Notes: generated from the sequence alone by a model not told the origin. A stretch of 8,035 nucleotides of DNA from Pseudomonadota bacterium (GCA_021792815.1 JAJYTX010000100.1:1-8035); one strand, 5' to 3'; shown: positions 1-5,950, counted from the stretch's first letter. Numbers and translations: made by a program.

Positions 1-165
1 GAATACATCCGACTCCCGATCCGCCACCGTGACCACTCGTGTTCCCGGCGGCGCGCGCTCCTTCGTCTCGCGCAGCGCGTGCAGCCATTTCGCGCTTTCC
101 TTTTCCTCGATTGCGGTTTGCTGCAGCTGAGCACGATCGCGCTTTTCGATGGCGCACCGAGCACG
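1..165 (-). pseudogene. IS4-family transposase fragment
   Basis: Read on the minus strand, an open frame runs from about 165 to the window edge. It encodes IEEKESAKWLHAL, then PPGTRVVTVADRESDVF at the edge. The IEEKES block followed about 35 residues later by an ADRESDVF block matches the stretch around the second catalytic aspartate of IS4-family (Tn5-like) DDE transposases. An in-frame TAG at 168-166 and loss of recognisable homology upstream show that the 5' part of the gene is missing; the 3' part lies outside the window. The break coincides with the proposed left end of the neighbouring transposon (about 166-170). The fragment is therefore probably a truncated remnant, although the C-terminal half might be complete outside the window. 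The family call is from motif recall, not a search. Confidence 0.6.
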
Positions 166-406
166 CTATTTGAGGGTGTTCCCAGTTCCCGTTCCGACAC
201 GCTGTAGAGAGATTGGGAACGGGAATGGCGTGCGAGTGCGGATTTAGCGACAGCTCGCGGATGGAGACTGTGGCGCCGGTCGTGCCGGGGGTCTGTTGAA
301 GGCCACCCGTCCCTGAGGGAGCGACGCCGGCTCCCGGCCGGCTCGCTGCCGCACAGGTCGATTGAGGGCGAGGGTCGGCGGGAGCGCTTTGTCCCGGCCA
401 GAACTG
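166..406. repeat. Transposon left end with repeated TGAGGG motifs
   Basis: I see no convincing gene in this stretch. It carries three TGAGGG motifs on the plus strand: TTGAGGG at 170-176, TGAGGG at 314-319 inside the palindrome TCCCTGAGGGA (310-320), and GATTGAGGGC at 360-369. The last is a perfect inverted match to 4966-4975 at the other end of the gene cluster. GGGAACGG at 215-222 also recurs inverted at 4927-4934. The spacing from the outermost TTGAGGG to GGGAACGG is about 45 bases here and 39 on the right. Multiple, unevenly spaced, inverted sites at each end are the pattern seen in Tn7-like and Tn5053-like ends. The exact tip is uncertain: 170 and 360 are both candidates, and I favour 170 because the IS4 fragment breaks down there. 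Confidence 0.5.
186..225. repeat. 10-bp inverted repeat in transposon left end
   Basis: TTCCCGTTCC at 186-195 is perfectly complementary to GGAACGGGAA at 216-225, with a 20-base spacer. The right arm contains most of the GGGAACGG motif that recurs near the right end of the element, so the arms are more likely paired protein-binding sites than a terminator. There is no T-tract on either side. Confidence 0.5.
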
Positions 407-1381
407 CTACGGGCGTTCTTGCGCCTCTGTTGTGTTGATACGAGCGAGGCGGTACCCGTCGGTGTCGCGCACGAGGTACCCGGCGCGGGTGAGCTCGGCG
501 AGCCGCTCGTGCAGGGTGGTGTTGCGTACATGACAGAGCGAGCGCAACTCGGCGAGTGGCAACGACCGTTCGGCGCTCTCGAGCGCGCTGGTGATGCGCT
601 CGTCGAGGGAGCTGGGCGGCGGGAGGTCGGTTGCAGCGGGCGCGACGACGGCGAGCGCGAGTGCCGGTCCGTGCTGTTGCAGCTCAAGCGGCAGGCAGGG
701 CGGTGATGGAGCGGCGCGGTGCTCGACGGTCAGGGTGAGCTGCCCGGAGGGCTCTCGGCGCAGATACAGGTTCGAGTCGCCCCAGGCGTGGAACTCAGAG
801 GAGCCGCGCAGCGCCTGGCCGGCGCGTATGTGGCCTGAGGTTTTCTTGGCGTGATGGACGAGGAGTACGGCGAGGGCGTGCCGGCGCTGCAGCTCGCGCA
901 GGTACGCCAGGAGCGGGGCGACCTCGCCGCTGGAGTTCTCGTCGATCCGGTGCAGCCGGACGAAGGGATCGAGGATCAGGAGTTTCGGCTTGAGGTCGGC
1001 GACGGTGCGCTCGAGCGCGTCACGGTCGGCGGGTAGATCGAGCCGCACGGACGGGGCGGTGATGACCTGGATGTCGAGATCTTGTAGGCGGCGGTCGGCG
1101 GCGGCGCAGACGCCCTCGAGCCGGGCGCGCACGATATGCAGGGCGTCCTCGGCGGCATAGAGCAGCACGCGGCCCGGGGCGGCAACCGGGAAGCGCCGCA
1201 GCGCCGGTGTCCCGGAGGCGACCGCGACGGCAAGATCGAGTGCGAGGAAGCTCTTGCAGCATTTGGGTTCGCCGCCGACGATGCCGACGGCCTCGCAGCT
1301 CCACAGTCCGGTGACGAGCCAGCGGCTCTCGGGCGCGCGGCCCGAGAGCTTCCATGCGGGTTCGACGGGCAGCGTGCTCAC
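407..1381 (-). CDS. RecA/RepA-fold ATPase (AAA_25-like) with C-terminal winged helix, third transposition-cluster gene
   Basis: This 324-residue protein belongs to the RepA/DnaB-like RecA-fold ATPases. It has a P-loop at residues 36-44 (GGEPKCCKS), a Walker B strand at 134-138 (LLILD, D138), a LLVHHAKK strand at 173-180 like the H-motif of RepA-type helicases, and a sensor-like RGSSEFHAWGDS segment from 192. Residues 258-313 look like a winged helix. I chose the GTG at 1381 because it overlaps the TGA of the upstream ATPase gene (GTGA) and puts the ATPase core at the normal distance from the N terminus. The frame is open further upstream, but only as antisense-like low-complexity sequence inside the neighbour. 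The P-loop has Cys42 where GxxxxGK[ST] normally has glycine. Its role is inferred from context: a helper ATPase for transposition, perhaps a helicase or replisome loader. An accessory or passenger function is also possible. Confidence 0.75.
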   Translation of the reverse strand: MSTLPVEPAWKLSGRAPESRWLVTGLWSCEAVGIVGGEPKCCKSFLALDLAVAVASGTPALRRFPVAAPGRVLLYAAEDALHIVRARLEGVCAAADRRLQDLDIQVITAPSVRLDLPADRDALERTVADLKPKLLILDPFVRLHRIDENSSGEVAPLLAYLRELQRRHALAVLLVHHAKKTSGHIRAGQALRGSSEFHAWGDSNLYLRREPSGQLTLTVEHRAAPSPPCLPLELQQHGPALALAVVAPAATDLPPPSSLDERITSALESAERSLPLAELRSLCHVRNTTLHERLAELTRAGYLVRDTDGYRLARINTTEAQERP

Positions 1382-2220
1382 CGCTTGCGTCCAACGACCT
1401 TCAGCTGGGCCGGGGTTGGGGCAGCGACGGTCTCGAAGAACAGTTGCTCGTCGATCTGGCGCGCCTCGCGCTGCGCGGCAAGCGCCAGGAGCTCCCCGGC
1501 GAGGTTCATCAGGGCGCGCAGGTTCCCCTGCGCATGATCGCAGAGCGTCGCGATGAGCTCGGGGGTCATGAGCTTTGCCGCTCCCGCCTTGGTGAGGGCG
1601 TGCTGCAGGCACTCGCGCAGCTCCTCTGGGGTGGCCCGATCGAGCGCCAGGCGCACGCGCATGCGCGAGTTCAGCGGCAGCAGCTCATCGCTCCTGAAGC
1701 GCTCGAGGAGCCTCTGGTCGCCGGCGAGCACGACGGTCAGGAGCAGATGCGAGTCCAGGCGCGTCGAAGACAGCAAGCGCAGCTCGGCGAGCACCGAGGC
1801 GATAACCTCCTGCGACTCATCGACGATCAACACGGGGCGCGAGAGTGAGGCGTCGATGTGCGCCTGCCAGCGGCTGCGCAGCACCTTGGCGCCGGCGTGG
1901 CGGTTGTGCGGATGCAGTTCCACGCCGAAGAGCTCGCCCATCTCGCGGTAGAAGTCGGCCAGACCCGCCTGCGGCCGTGAGAGTATCCCGACCTGCACGT
2001 CACGCAGGTTCGAGAGCCGCTCGGCGAGCACGCGGAGGGTGGCGGATTTGCCCACCCCGGGTGAGCCGGTGACGAGCGCGAACCCGCCCTCGTCGATCAG
2101 TTGCTCGACACGCCAGCAGAACGAGTCCACGCGGGGACTGAGGTAGAGCGCCTCGGTGGGGACCTCTGCGGCGAACGGGTTCCACTTCAGTCCGTACAGC
2201 GACAAGAGTTTCTTGTTCAT
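1378..2220 (-). CDS. ExeA/TniB-like AAA+ ATPase, transposition regulator
   Basis: This 280-residue protein has the look of GspA/ExeA-type AAA+ ATPases, the group that includes the transposition regulators TniB, TnsC and MuB. The N-terminal LYGLKWNPF segment is typical. Walker A is GSPGVGKS (52-59), Walker B is LIVDESQE (D134, E135), there is a sensor-1-like strand around 160-168, and a RMRVRL segment that could supply arginine fingers lies around 187-192. Its ATG overlaps the transposase stop (ATGA, 2217-2220), and a GAGGAG Shine-Dalgarno lies about 11 bases upstream inside the transposase gene. The next ATPase gene starts on its stop codon. In known systems this ATPase forms filaments on DNA, chooses the target and activates the DDE transposase; that role is inferred here from position and fold. 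General AAA_22 membership is the alternative description. Confidence 0.85.
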   Translation of the reverse strand: MNKKLLSLYGLKWNPFAAEVPTEALYLSPRVDSFCWRVEQLIDEGGFALVTGSPGVGKSATLRVLAERLSNLRDVQVGILSRPQAGLADFYREMGELFGVELHPHNRHAGAKVLRSRWQAHIDASLSRPVLIVDESQEVIASVLAELRLLSSTRLDSHLLLTVVLAGDQRLLERFRSDELLPLNSRMRVRLALDRATPEELRECLQHALTKAGAAKLMTPELIATLCDHAQGNLRALMNLAGELLALAAQREARQIDEQLFFETVAAPTPAQLKVVGRKR

Positions 2221-3698
2221 GGATCGTCTTTCTCCTCGGGAGGTTGTTCATCTTTGGGCAGGTATGCCGGCGGCAGCCCCGTGGCCGCCTGTTGGGCCAG
2301 GAGTTTCTCGAGCAGCGGAGCGGCGCCGGTGGCGGCCGGGGTCTCGTTCACCGCGACGCCCCCGTGGGAGAGCGGCTCGAGCGGGGCGCGCAGACCCGAG
2401 GCGTTGCGCTGCTTGTCCTGCGGATAAAGCCTGCACAGGATCCGCCCAGAGCGTTCATCGACGAGGTGCACCTGGGACAGATCCCAGCTGGCATAGCGCA
2501 CGGTGAGATCGCGCAGATGGCGGTAGCGGCTCGGGACCTCGAAGCGCCGGGCGTCGATGACGATCGTGCCATCGCTCAGGCGCTGGGTACGCTGCTCGGT
2601 GCGGGTGAAGGCGAGCCGCACAGCCGCAGTGTCGGGGCTGCGACGCAAGACATCGGGGCCTGCGAGGAAGCGCTCGAGCGGGGTCTCGCCGATCTCAGAG
2701 TGAGTGGCGCGGTTGTACTCGTACTCGGCCCACGCCTGGGTGGCTTCGTTCAAGGCATCGAGCGTCAGGTCGGCGACCCCTTCGAGCATCGCCATGAGGC
2801 GACCTTCCACCTGGCCCCATATCACCTCGCACTTGCCGTTCTGATATGGGCTGTACGCAAGGGTTGTCTCGTGGAGGACGCCGAGCCGCGCGAGCCCCTC
2901 GGTCACTTCCGCGGCGAGATTGGCCGCGCCATTGTCGCTCAGCGCCGATCGCGGCAACCCACGCTTCAAGAACGCCTGCGTCATGCCGTGCGCGACATTC
3001 TGCGCGTTCTCAACGAGGTACCACTGCAGATGACACGCCAGGCGGGAGCGGTCATCGATCACGCCAAAGAGCACCGGAGTGACCCACTGTCCGCGTGCGG
3101 TCAGCACCGGCCGGGAGCCCACATGACAGTCCCAGTGCCAGAGGGTACCCGGGTACTCGGCCTCGTAGCTGCGCACCTCGCAGCTCATCAGGCGTGCCTC
3201 CGCGCGCCGCGCACCGGCGGTGTCGCGCGTGGTCAGTCGCCGGCGCTTGCGCCAGCCTTGGGCTTCAAAGAAGCGCCGGATGCTCGAGTACGACGGTATG
3301 GGTCTGAGGGCCGGGTTGCGCTCGCTCTGGGCGCGCAAGTTATCGTAATGAAGTTGAGTCGACCAGCTCGAGTGAGCTGCATACTGCGCGCGCAGCGCCT
3401 CGCGCACCGCCAGGCTCACCGAGTCCTGCCGGCCTGCGTCCGAGCGCACCTTGCGGCGCAGCACCCCGACCGGATCGTGGTTCTCCCGGCGGGCTTGCCG
3501 CAGCCAGCGCTCGATCGTGGAGAGGCCAAATCGCACCGGCTTGCCGCTCACCGGATGGCGCCAAGTGCGCGCGGCGAGCGCCTTGAGCTCGCGCTGCAAT
3601 TCGCCACGCTTGGGTGGCGCGGCGAGCATTTGGCCGACCACGGAGAAGCGCAACCTCGCCCACCGCTCGTGGACGGTAGGATCTTTCGACTTGCCCAT
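2217..3698 (-). CDS. DD35E (rve-fold) transposase, TniA/TnsB/Mu-like
   Basis: This 493-residue protein has the layout of retroviral-integrase-fold transposases that work with an ATPase partner. An N-terminal helix-turn-helix (about 28-70) and a second DNA-binding region (about 95-155) precede the catalytic core. D190 lies in WHWDCH, D255 in SDNGAA and E291 in NGKCE, with exactly 35 residues between D255 and E291. A Mu-type C-terminal beta-barrel is likely at about 355-440, followed by a Pro/Glu-rich tail. In TnsB and MuA such a tail contacts the ATPase; whether it does here is inference. The ATG at 3698 is chosen because GAGGA sits 8 bases upstream; the longer open frame up to 3983 overlaps the zinc-protein gene and has no family features. 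All catalytic residues are present. Automated annotation might call it IS481-like. Confidence 0.88.
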   Translation of the reverse strand: MGKSKDPTVHERWARLRFSVVGQMLAAPPKRGELQRELKALAARTWRHPVSGKPVRFGLSTIERWLRQARRENHDPVGVLRRKVRSDAGRQDSVSLAVREALRAQYAAHSSWSTQLHYDNLRAQSERNPALRPIPSYSSIRRFFEAQGWRKRRRLTTRDTAGARRAEARLMSCEVRSYEAEYPGTLWHWDCHVGSRPVLTARGQWVTPVLFGVIDDRSRLACHLQWYLVENAQNVAHGMTQAFLKRGLPRSALSDNGAANLAAEVTEGLARLGVLHETTLAYSPYQNGKCEVIWGQVEGRLMAMLEGVADLTLDALNEATQAWAEYEYNRATHSEIGETPLERFLAGPDVLRRSPDTAAVRLAFTRTEQRTQRLSDGTIVIDARRFEVPSRYRHLRDLTVRYASWDLSQVHLVDERSGRILCRLYPQDKQRNASGLRAPLEPLSHGGVAVNETPAATGAAPLLEKLLAQQAATGLPPAYLPKDEQPPEEKDDP

Positions 3699-3790
3699 CC
3701 CGGTATTCCTCGTCTGCTTCGGATGGGCGCACCGTAATGGGCACCGACACCGCCCGCGACGGGCATCCTCTGCGGGCGAGCACCGCCCCG
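3699..3790 (-). promoter_or_regulatory. Intergenic leader with two competing hairpins upstream of the transposase
   Basis: The gap between the zinc-protein stop and the transposase start contains CGCCCGC (3751-3757) complementary to GCGGGCG (3772-3778), and an overlapping alternative hairpin, GCCCG (3752-3756) with CGGGC (3760-3764). The two structures share the same arm and cannot form together. No T-tract follows, so an intrinsic terminator is unlikely. A Shine-Dalgarno (GAGGA) lies at the transposase end. A control role is inference. Confidence 0.3.
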
Positions 3791-4366
3791 TTATGCAGCG
3801 TGCACGGCAGGGCCCCCGGTACAGATCGGAGATAGCCAGCGCAACAGCGACAACAGCCGCTCGGCACAGGTGCCGGCAAAGCGCTCCAGGAGCGAGGCGG
3901 GCAATTCCTGCACGGCCACCGGCGGGATGAGTGTCCCGGCGGCCCCACGCCAGAAGCGGCTCTCGGGCAGCAGCTCGCACCACCAGCGCCGCCAGCGCAC
4001 CACGGTATGCCGGCTCACCCCAATGAGTGCCTGCAGCTCATGCATCCGCCTCGGGCTCGGCCCGCAGCGCATCGCCGAGATCAGCACCACAACCGCGAAC
4101 GGGTATACCTTCGGGCCCAGAAAGCGCACCGAGGGTGGCATGCGCCGCTTACGACACTCCCGGTTCGCGCAGCAGAAGCTGAAGCGCTTGCGATAGTCCT
4201 CCCCGACTCCTGCCGGCACACCGCGAGGCTTGCGGGCAAAGTGCCCCGCGTGCAGCGCCGCACCGCACACCTGGCAGCGCCGCGTCCGCTCGGCGGTGGC
4301 CATATCCTCATCCACACGCAGCAATAGCCGGTAAAATGCCGCATCGCTCAATACCCGCTGACACAT
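3791..4366 (-). CDS. Zinc-ribbon / helix-turn-helix protein of the transposon
   Basis: This is a 191-residue hypothetical protein. Residues 31-34 (CQVC) and 65-71 (CCANREC) form a probable four-cysteine zinc site, flanked by basic segments (ARKPRG at 44-49, CRKRRMPP at 71-78). A helix-turn-helix with the [14 protein letters not shown] recognition-helix pattern lies at about 107-129. I recall proteins with a CxxC, a PRKPRG-like block and a PSVRFLG block beside DDE transposase genes in other genomes, but have not checked. The ATG at 4366 has GGGAGAGGG just upstream; the frame stays open to 4804 only as antisense of the divergent gene. A start at 4303 is possible but would lose the [13 protein letters not shown] segment. 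A function in target-site recognition, as for TniQ/TnsD, or in regulation is inferred from gene order; there is no TniQ signature I can see. Confidence 0.65.
   Translation of the reverse strand: MCQRVLSDAAFYRLLLRVDEDMATAERTRRCQVCGAALHAGHFARKPRGVPAGVGEDYRKRFSFCCANRECRKRRMPPSVRFLGPKVYPFAVVVLISAMRCGPSPRRMHELQALIGVSRHTVVRWRRWWCELLPESRFWRGAAGTLIPPVAVQELPASLLERFAGTCAERLLSLLRWLSPICTGGPAVHAA
4332..4337 (+). promoter_or_regulatory. Possible -10 box for the SEC-C gene
   Basis: TAAAAT matches five of six positions of the bacterial -10 consensus and lies 47 bases before the ATG at 4385. I cannot find a convincing -35 at the right distance. It lies inside the divergent zinc-protein gene, which is expected because only 18 bases separate the two start codons. 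Confidence 0.25.
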
Positions 4367-4384
4367 CGCGCCCTCTCCCGAGTC

Positions 4385-4882
4385 ATGACCAAGATCGGAC
4401 GCAATGATCCCTGCCCGTGCGGCAGTGGGCAAAAATACAAGCGCTGCTGCCTGCCGAAGGATGAACAAGCCGCGAGCGTCGCACTCAAAACGGCGGCCGA
4501 GGCTCGCGTCGCCGAGGCGGCACGGCACGCCCACAATCATGACCACGGCCATCACGAGTGCGACTTCTGCGGAGGTCTCCTTGAGGACGACGGCGACGAA
4601 CTGACCCGCGACTCCAACGCGGTGATCGATCTCGTCCACGAAGGCAAGCTCGACGAAGCCGAGCGCGCGGCCAGGGCATTCCTTGAGCGCTACCCCGAGG
4701 TCCATGACGGATACGACCGCCTCGGGATGGTCTACGAGGCGCGCGGCGAGAAGAAGGCCGCAGCAGACTGCTATCGCAAGGTCATTGAGTTCGTCCGCAC
4801 CCATCCCAACCAGTACGAACCCACCTTCACGGTCACCTTCGAGCAGATGGTCGACGAGCTCGACCCGCCGCCGGCCGCCTGA
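4385..4882 (+). CDS. SEC-C zinc-motif / TPR protein, probable transposon passenger
   Basis: This 165-residue protein begins with a SEC-C metal-binding motif, [13 protein letters not shown] (Cys10, Cys12, Cys21, Cys22), the zinc motif known from the C terminus of SecA. A histidine-rich stretch (six His between 48 and 57) runs into CDFC (59-62), a second possible metal site. Residues about 75-142 form a TPR-like helical repeat ([19 protein letters not shown] and [16 protein letters not shown]). The protein is predicted to be soluble, with no signal peptide or membrane segment. It is transcribed away from the zinc-HTH gene with 18 bases between the ATGs, and no clear Shine-Dalgarno precedes its start. 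It lies between the transposition genes and the right end, so it is probably cargo or an accessory factor. Its function is unknown; SEC-C/TPR proteins are found in many bacteria. Confidence 0.75.
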   Translation: MTKIGRNDPCPCGSGQKYKRCCLPKDEQAASVALKTAAEARVAEAARHAHNHDHGHHECDFCGGLLEDDGDELTRDSNAVIDLVHEGKLDEAERAARAFLERYPEVHDGYDRLGMVYEARGEKKAAADCYRKVIEFVRTHPNQYEPTFTVTFEQMVDELDPPPAA

Positions 4883-4978
4883 TCAAACCGACTCCGCCCG
4901 ATCAAGATGGCTGAGGGCGTCACGCTCCGTTCCCTCACCAACCGTGATCAAAACGGCAGGGGTATGCCCTCAATCTGA
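4883..4978. repeat. Transposon right end with TGAGGG and GATCAA repeats
   Basis: This is noncoding. It carries TGAGGG motifs on the minus strand at 4973-4967 (within the 10-mer GATTGAGGGC, 4975-4966) and 4937-4932, and one on the plus strand at 4912-4917. The last two form an imperfect inverted repeat around 4918-4931. GGGAACGG is at 4934-4927 (minus). GATCAA occurs three times on the plus strand (4881, 4900, 4946) and has no counterpart at the left end. Antitoxin-like coding homology starts about 15 bases further right, so the tip is near 4973-4978. No target-site duplication matches the left end. Confidence 0.5.
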
Positions 4979-4985
4979 GAGCGCA

Positions 4986-5141
4986 GGCTCAGATCCTCGG
5001 CCGCGCATGTCCCTGTTCGACATCGGCGCGATCCGCCGGGAGCTGCGGGAGCTCCTGGGCCTCGAGGTCCAGGTGCTGACGCCCCGAGCGCTGCCGGACA
5101 GCTTCCGGGATCGCGTACTGGCCGAGGCCCGTCCAGTTTGA
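4986..5141 (+). pseudogene. C-terminal remnant of an MNT nucleotidyltransferase antitoxin gene
   Basis: The frame encodes DPRPRMSLFDIGAIRRELR and continues to DRVLAEARPV before TGA at 5139-5141. This matches the C-terminal third of minimal nucleotidyltransferases (MNT, MntA-like), with the SLFDL, LREELLG, VDVVTPRAL and RDRVLAEA pattern. The catalytic GS...DxD half is absent and is not found on the far side of the transposon either. An internal ATG at 5007 exists but would give an inactive 44-residue peptide. The next remnant starts on its stop codon with a 4-base overlap, the arrangement of MNT-HEPN pairs. It is most likely dead; the call rests on recalled family patterns. Confidence 0.6.
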
Positions 5142-5240
5142 GTGATGCGCCGCGGTTGCCCGGCTACCGCGGCCACACGGTGCAGGCGATCGAGCGGATT
5201 AGCCGCCGCACCTTGAACGTGACCGGGACGCCGTTCCTCA
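5138..5240 (+). pseudogene. N-terminal remnant of a HEPN (HepT/DUF86) toxin gene
   Basis: A TTG at 5138 overlaps the antitoxin stop (TTGA). It starts a frame reading LSDAPRLPGYRGHTVQAIER and then ISRRTLNVTGTPFL. This resembles the first helix of DUF86/HepT proteins (HxLEAIERIxxYTxGVxxxxFL). Homology stops at about 5240, exactly where the stop codon of the convergent intact hepT lies; beyond that the frame is antisense to hepT and ends near 5310. The RxxxxHxY catalytic motif is missing, so the remnant cannot be an active toxin. Confidence 0.5.
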
Positions 5241-5633
5241 GGAGGGCGGCGAAGCAGCCAGAATCGCACCGACAATGGTCAGGAGCCCTGGCAGGTGGGA
5301 CTCGATGAAGCCCCACACCAGGACCTCGTCCACCTCCGCGTACCCGTGGATCAGCACATTGCGGAAGGAGATGAGGCGCCGGTACTCCGGGATCCGGTCC
5401 GCGGTTCGAGGGTCTCGTTTGGCGAGCTGGCTCACCGCTTCGCCGATGATCTCGAACTGGCGCTCCACAGCGGATTGCAGCATGATGTCATGCTGATAGT
5501 CGTCGAGGGTCTTCCCCGCGGTGAACTGACGGATCCGCCCGGCCGCCTGATCGATGTCGAAGCAGTATTTGAGCGTCTCGACCGGTAGTGGGGCCTCAGG
5601 CGGCAAAGAGCGGCTCTCTCGAATGCTGCACAT
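5238..5633 (-). CDS. hepT: HEPN toxin, HepT/DUF86 family
   Basis: This is an alpha-helical HEPN-domain RNase-type toxin, 131 residues from ATG 5633. The catalytic RxxxxHxY motif is RNVLIHGY (R91, H96, Y98), and the preceding RQFEIIGEAVSQL helix is typical of DUF86. In the Shewanella HepT/MntA pair, the antitoxin neutralises the toxin by adding AMP units to the motif tyrosine, which is Tyr98 here. The start is uncertain. ATG 5633 has no clear Shine-Dalgarno and overlaps mntA by 38 bases. A TTG at 5606 with GAGAG upstream would give 122 residues and better matches the usual distance to the ETLKYCFDI helix. The gene is the last of a traD-mntA-hepT group on the minus strand and converges on the decayed toxin remnant. 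Confidence 0.85.
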   Translation of the reverse strand: MCSIRESRSLPPEAPLPVETLKYCFDIDQAAGRIRQFTAGKTLDDYQHDIMLQSAVERQFEIIGEAVSQLAKRDPRTADRIPEYRRLISFRNVLIHGYAEVDEVLVWGFIESHLPGLLTIVGAILAASPPS

Positions 5634-5904
5634 TGGCCAGGAAGTAGGGATTGCGGACGGCCCGCTCGACGACGAGATCCACCTCGCGGCCGAGGAGCTC
5701 GCTCAAGGCCTCGCGTAGGGCAAAGTACTGCCGCGCGTAGTCGGCAGGGGCGAGCGGCGCGAACTCCACCAGAAAATCAACGTCGCTGGTCGGCGGAGGC
5801 AGCGTCTGCCCGTGCGCCGAGCCGAACAGATCCAGGCGCCGCACCTGGTGCGCAGCGCAAAGTCGGGCGATCTCCTGGCGGAATGGGGCGAGACTCACAG
5901 GCAT
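5596..5904 (-). CDS. mntA: MNT-domain nucleotidyltransferase antitoxin, MntA family
   Basis: This is a 102-residue minimal nucleotidyltransferase. The active site GSAHGQTLPPPTSDVD gives G28, S29, D41 and D43, with a third carboxylate in VDLVVE (D76). There are eleven residues between GS and DxD rather than ten; I recall this spacing in an MNT subgroup with SDxDFLVEF. The family AMPylates the partner HEPN toxin, and hepT overlaps the 3' end. The ATG at 5904 puts the N-terminal helix (about 6-19) at family length; the frame is open further upstream but there overlaps traD. Only AAGG about 13 bases upstream resembles a Shine-Dalgarno. Just 46 bases separate it from the traD stop, so co-transcription with traD is likely. 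Confidence 0.85.
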   Translation of the reverse strand: MPVSLAPFRQEIARLCAAHQVRRLDLFGSAHGQTLPPPTSDVDFLVEFAPLAPADYARQYFALREALSELLGREVDLVVERAVRNPYFLANVQHSREPLFAA

Positions 5905-5950
5905 GGCGTAAAAGTACCCTTGGTTCGGGGTGTCGTCCAATCCGGCAGGC

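Noticed and set aside
326..342. GCCGGC-TCCCG-GCCGGC hairpin as terminator of the minus-strand operon.
   Set aside because: The stem is possible, but no T-run follows on the minus strand; left as an unassigned palindrome.
244..687. A 147-codon minus-strand frame in the left end.
   Set aside because: Low-complexity Ser/Pro/Arg composition and overlap with the RecA-fold ATPase in another frame; no recognisable domain.
1382..1612. N-terminal extension of the RecA-fold ATPase up to an ATG at 1612.
   Set aside because: The added 77 residues are Arg/Ala/Pro-rich shadow sequence inside the ExeA-like gene; the GTG at 1381 with a GTGA overlap is a better start.
2244..3737. A 497-codon plus-strand open frame.
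   Set aside because: It is the exact antisense of the transposase gene, has no family features, and long antisense frames are common in GC-rich DNA.
3699..3983. Extended transposase start at 3983.
   Set aside because: It would overlap the zinc-protein gene by nearly 200 bases; the extension has no domain, and GAGGA precedes the ATG at 3698.
4367..4804. N-terminal extension of the zinc-HTH protein.
   Set aside because: It is antisense to the SEC-C gene, and the ATG at 4366 has its own good ribosome-binding site.
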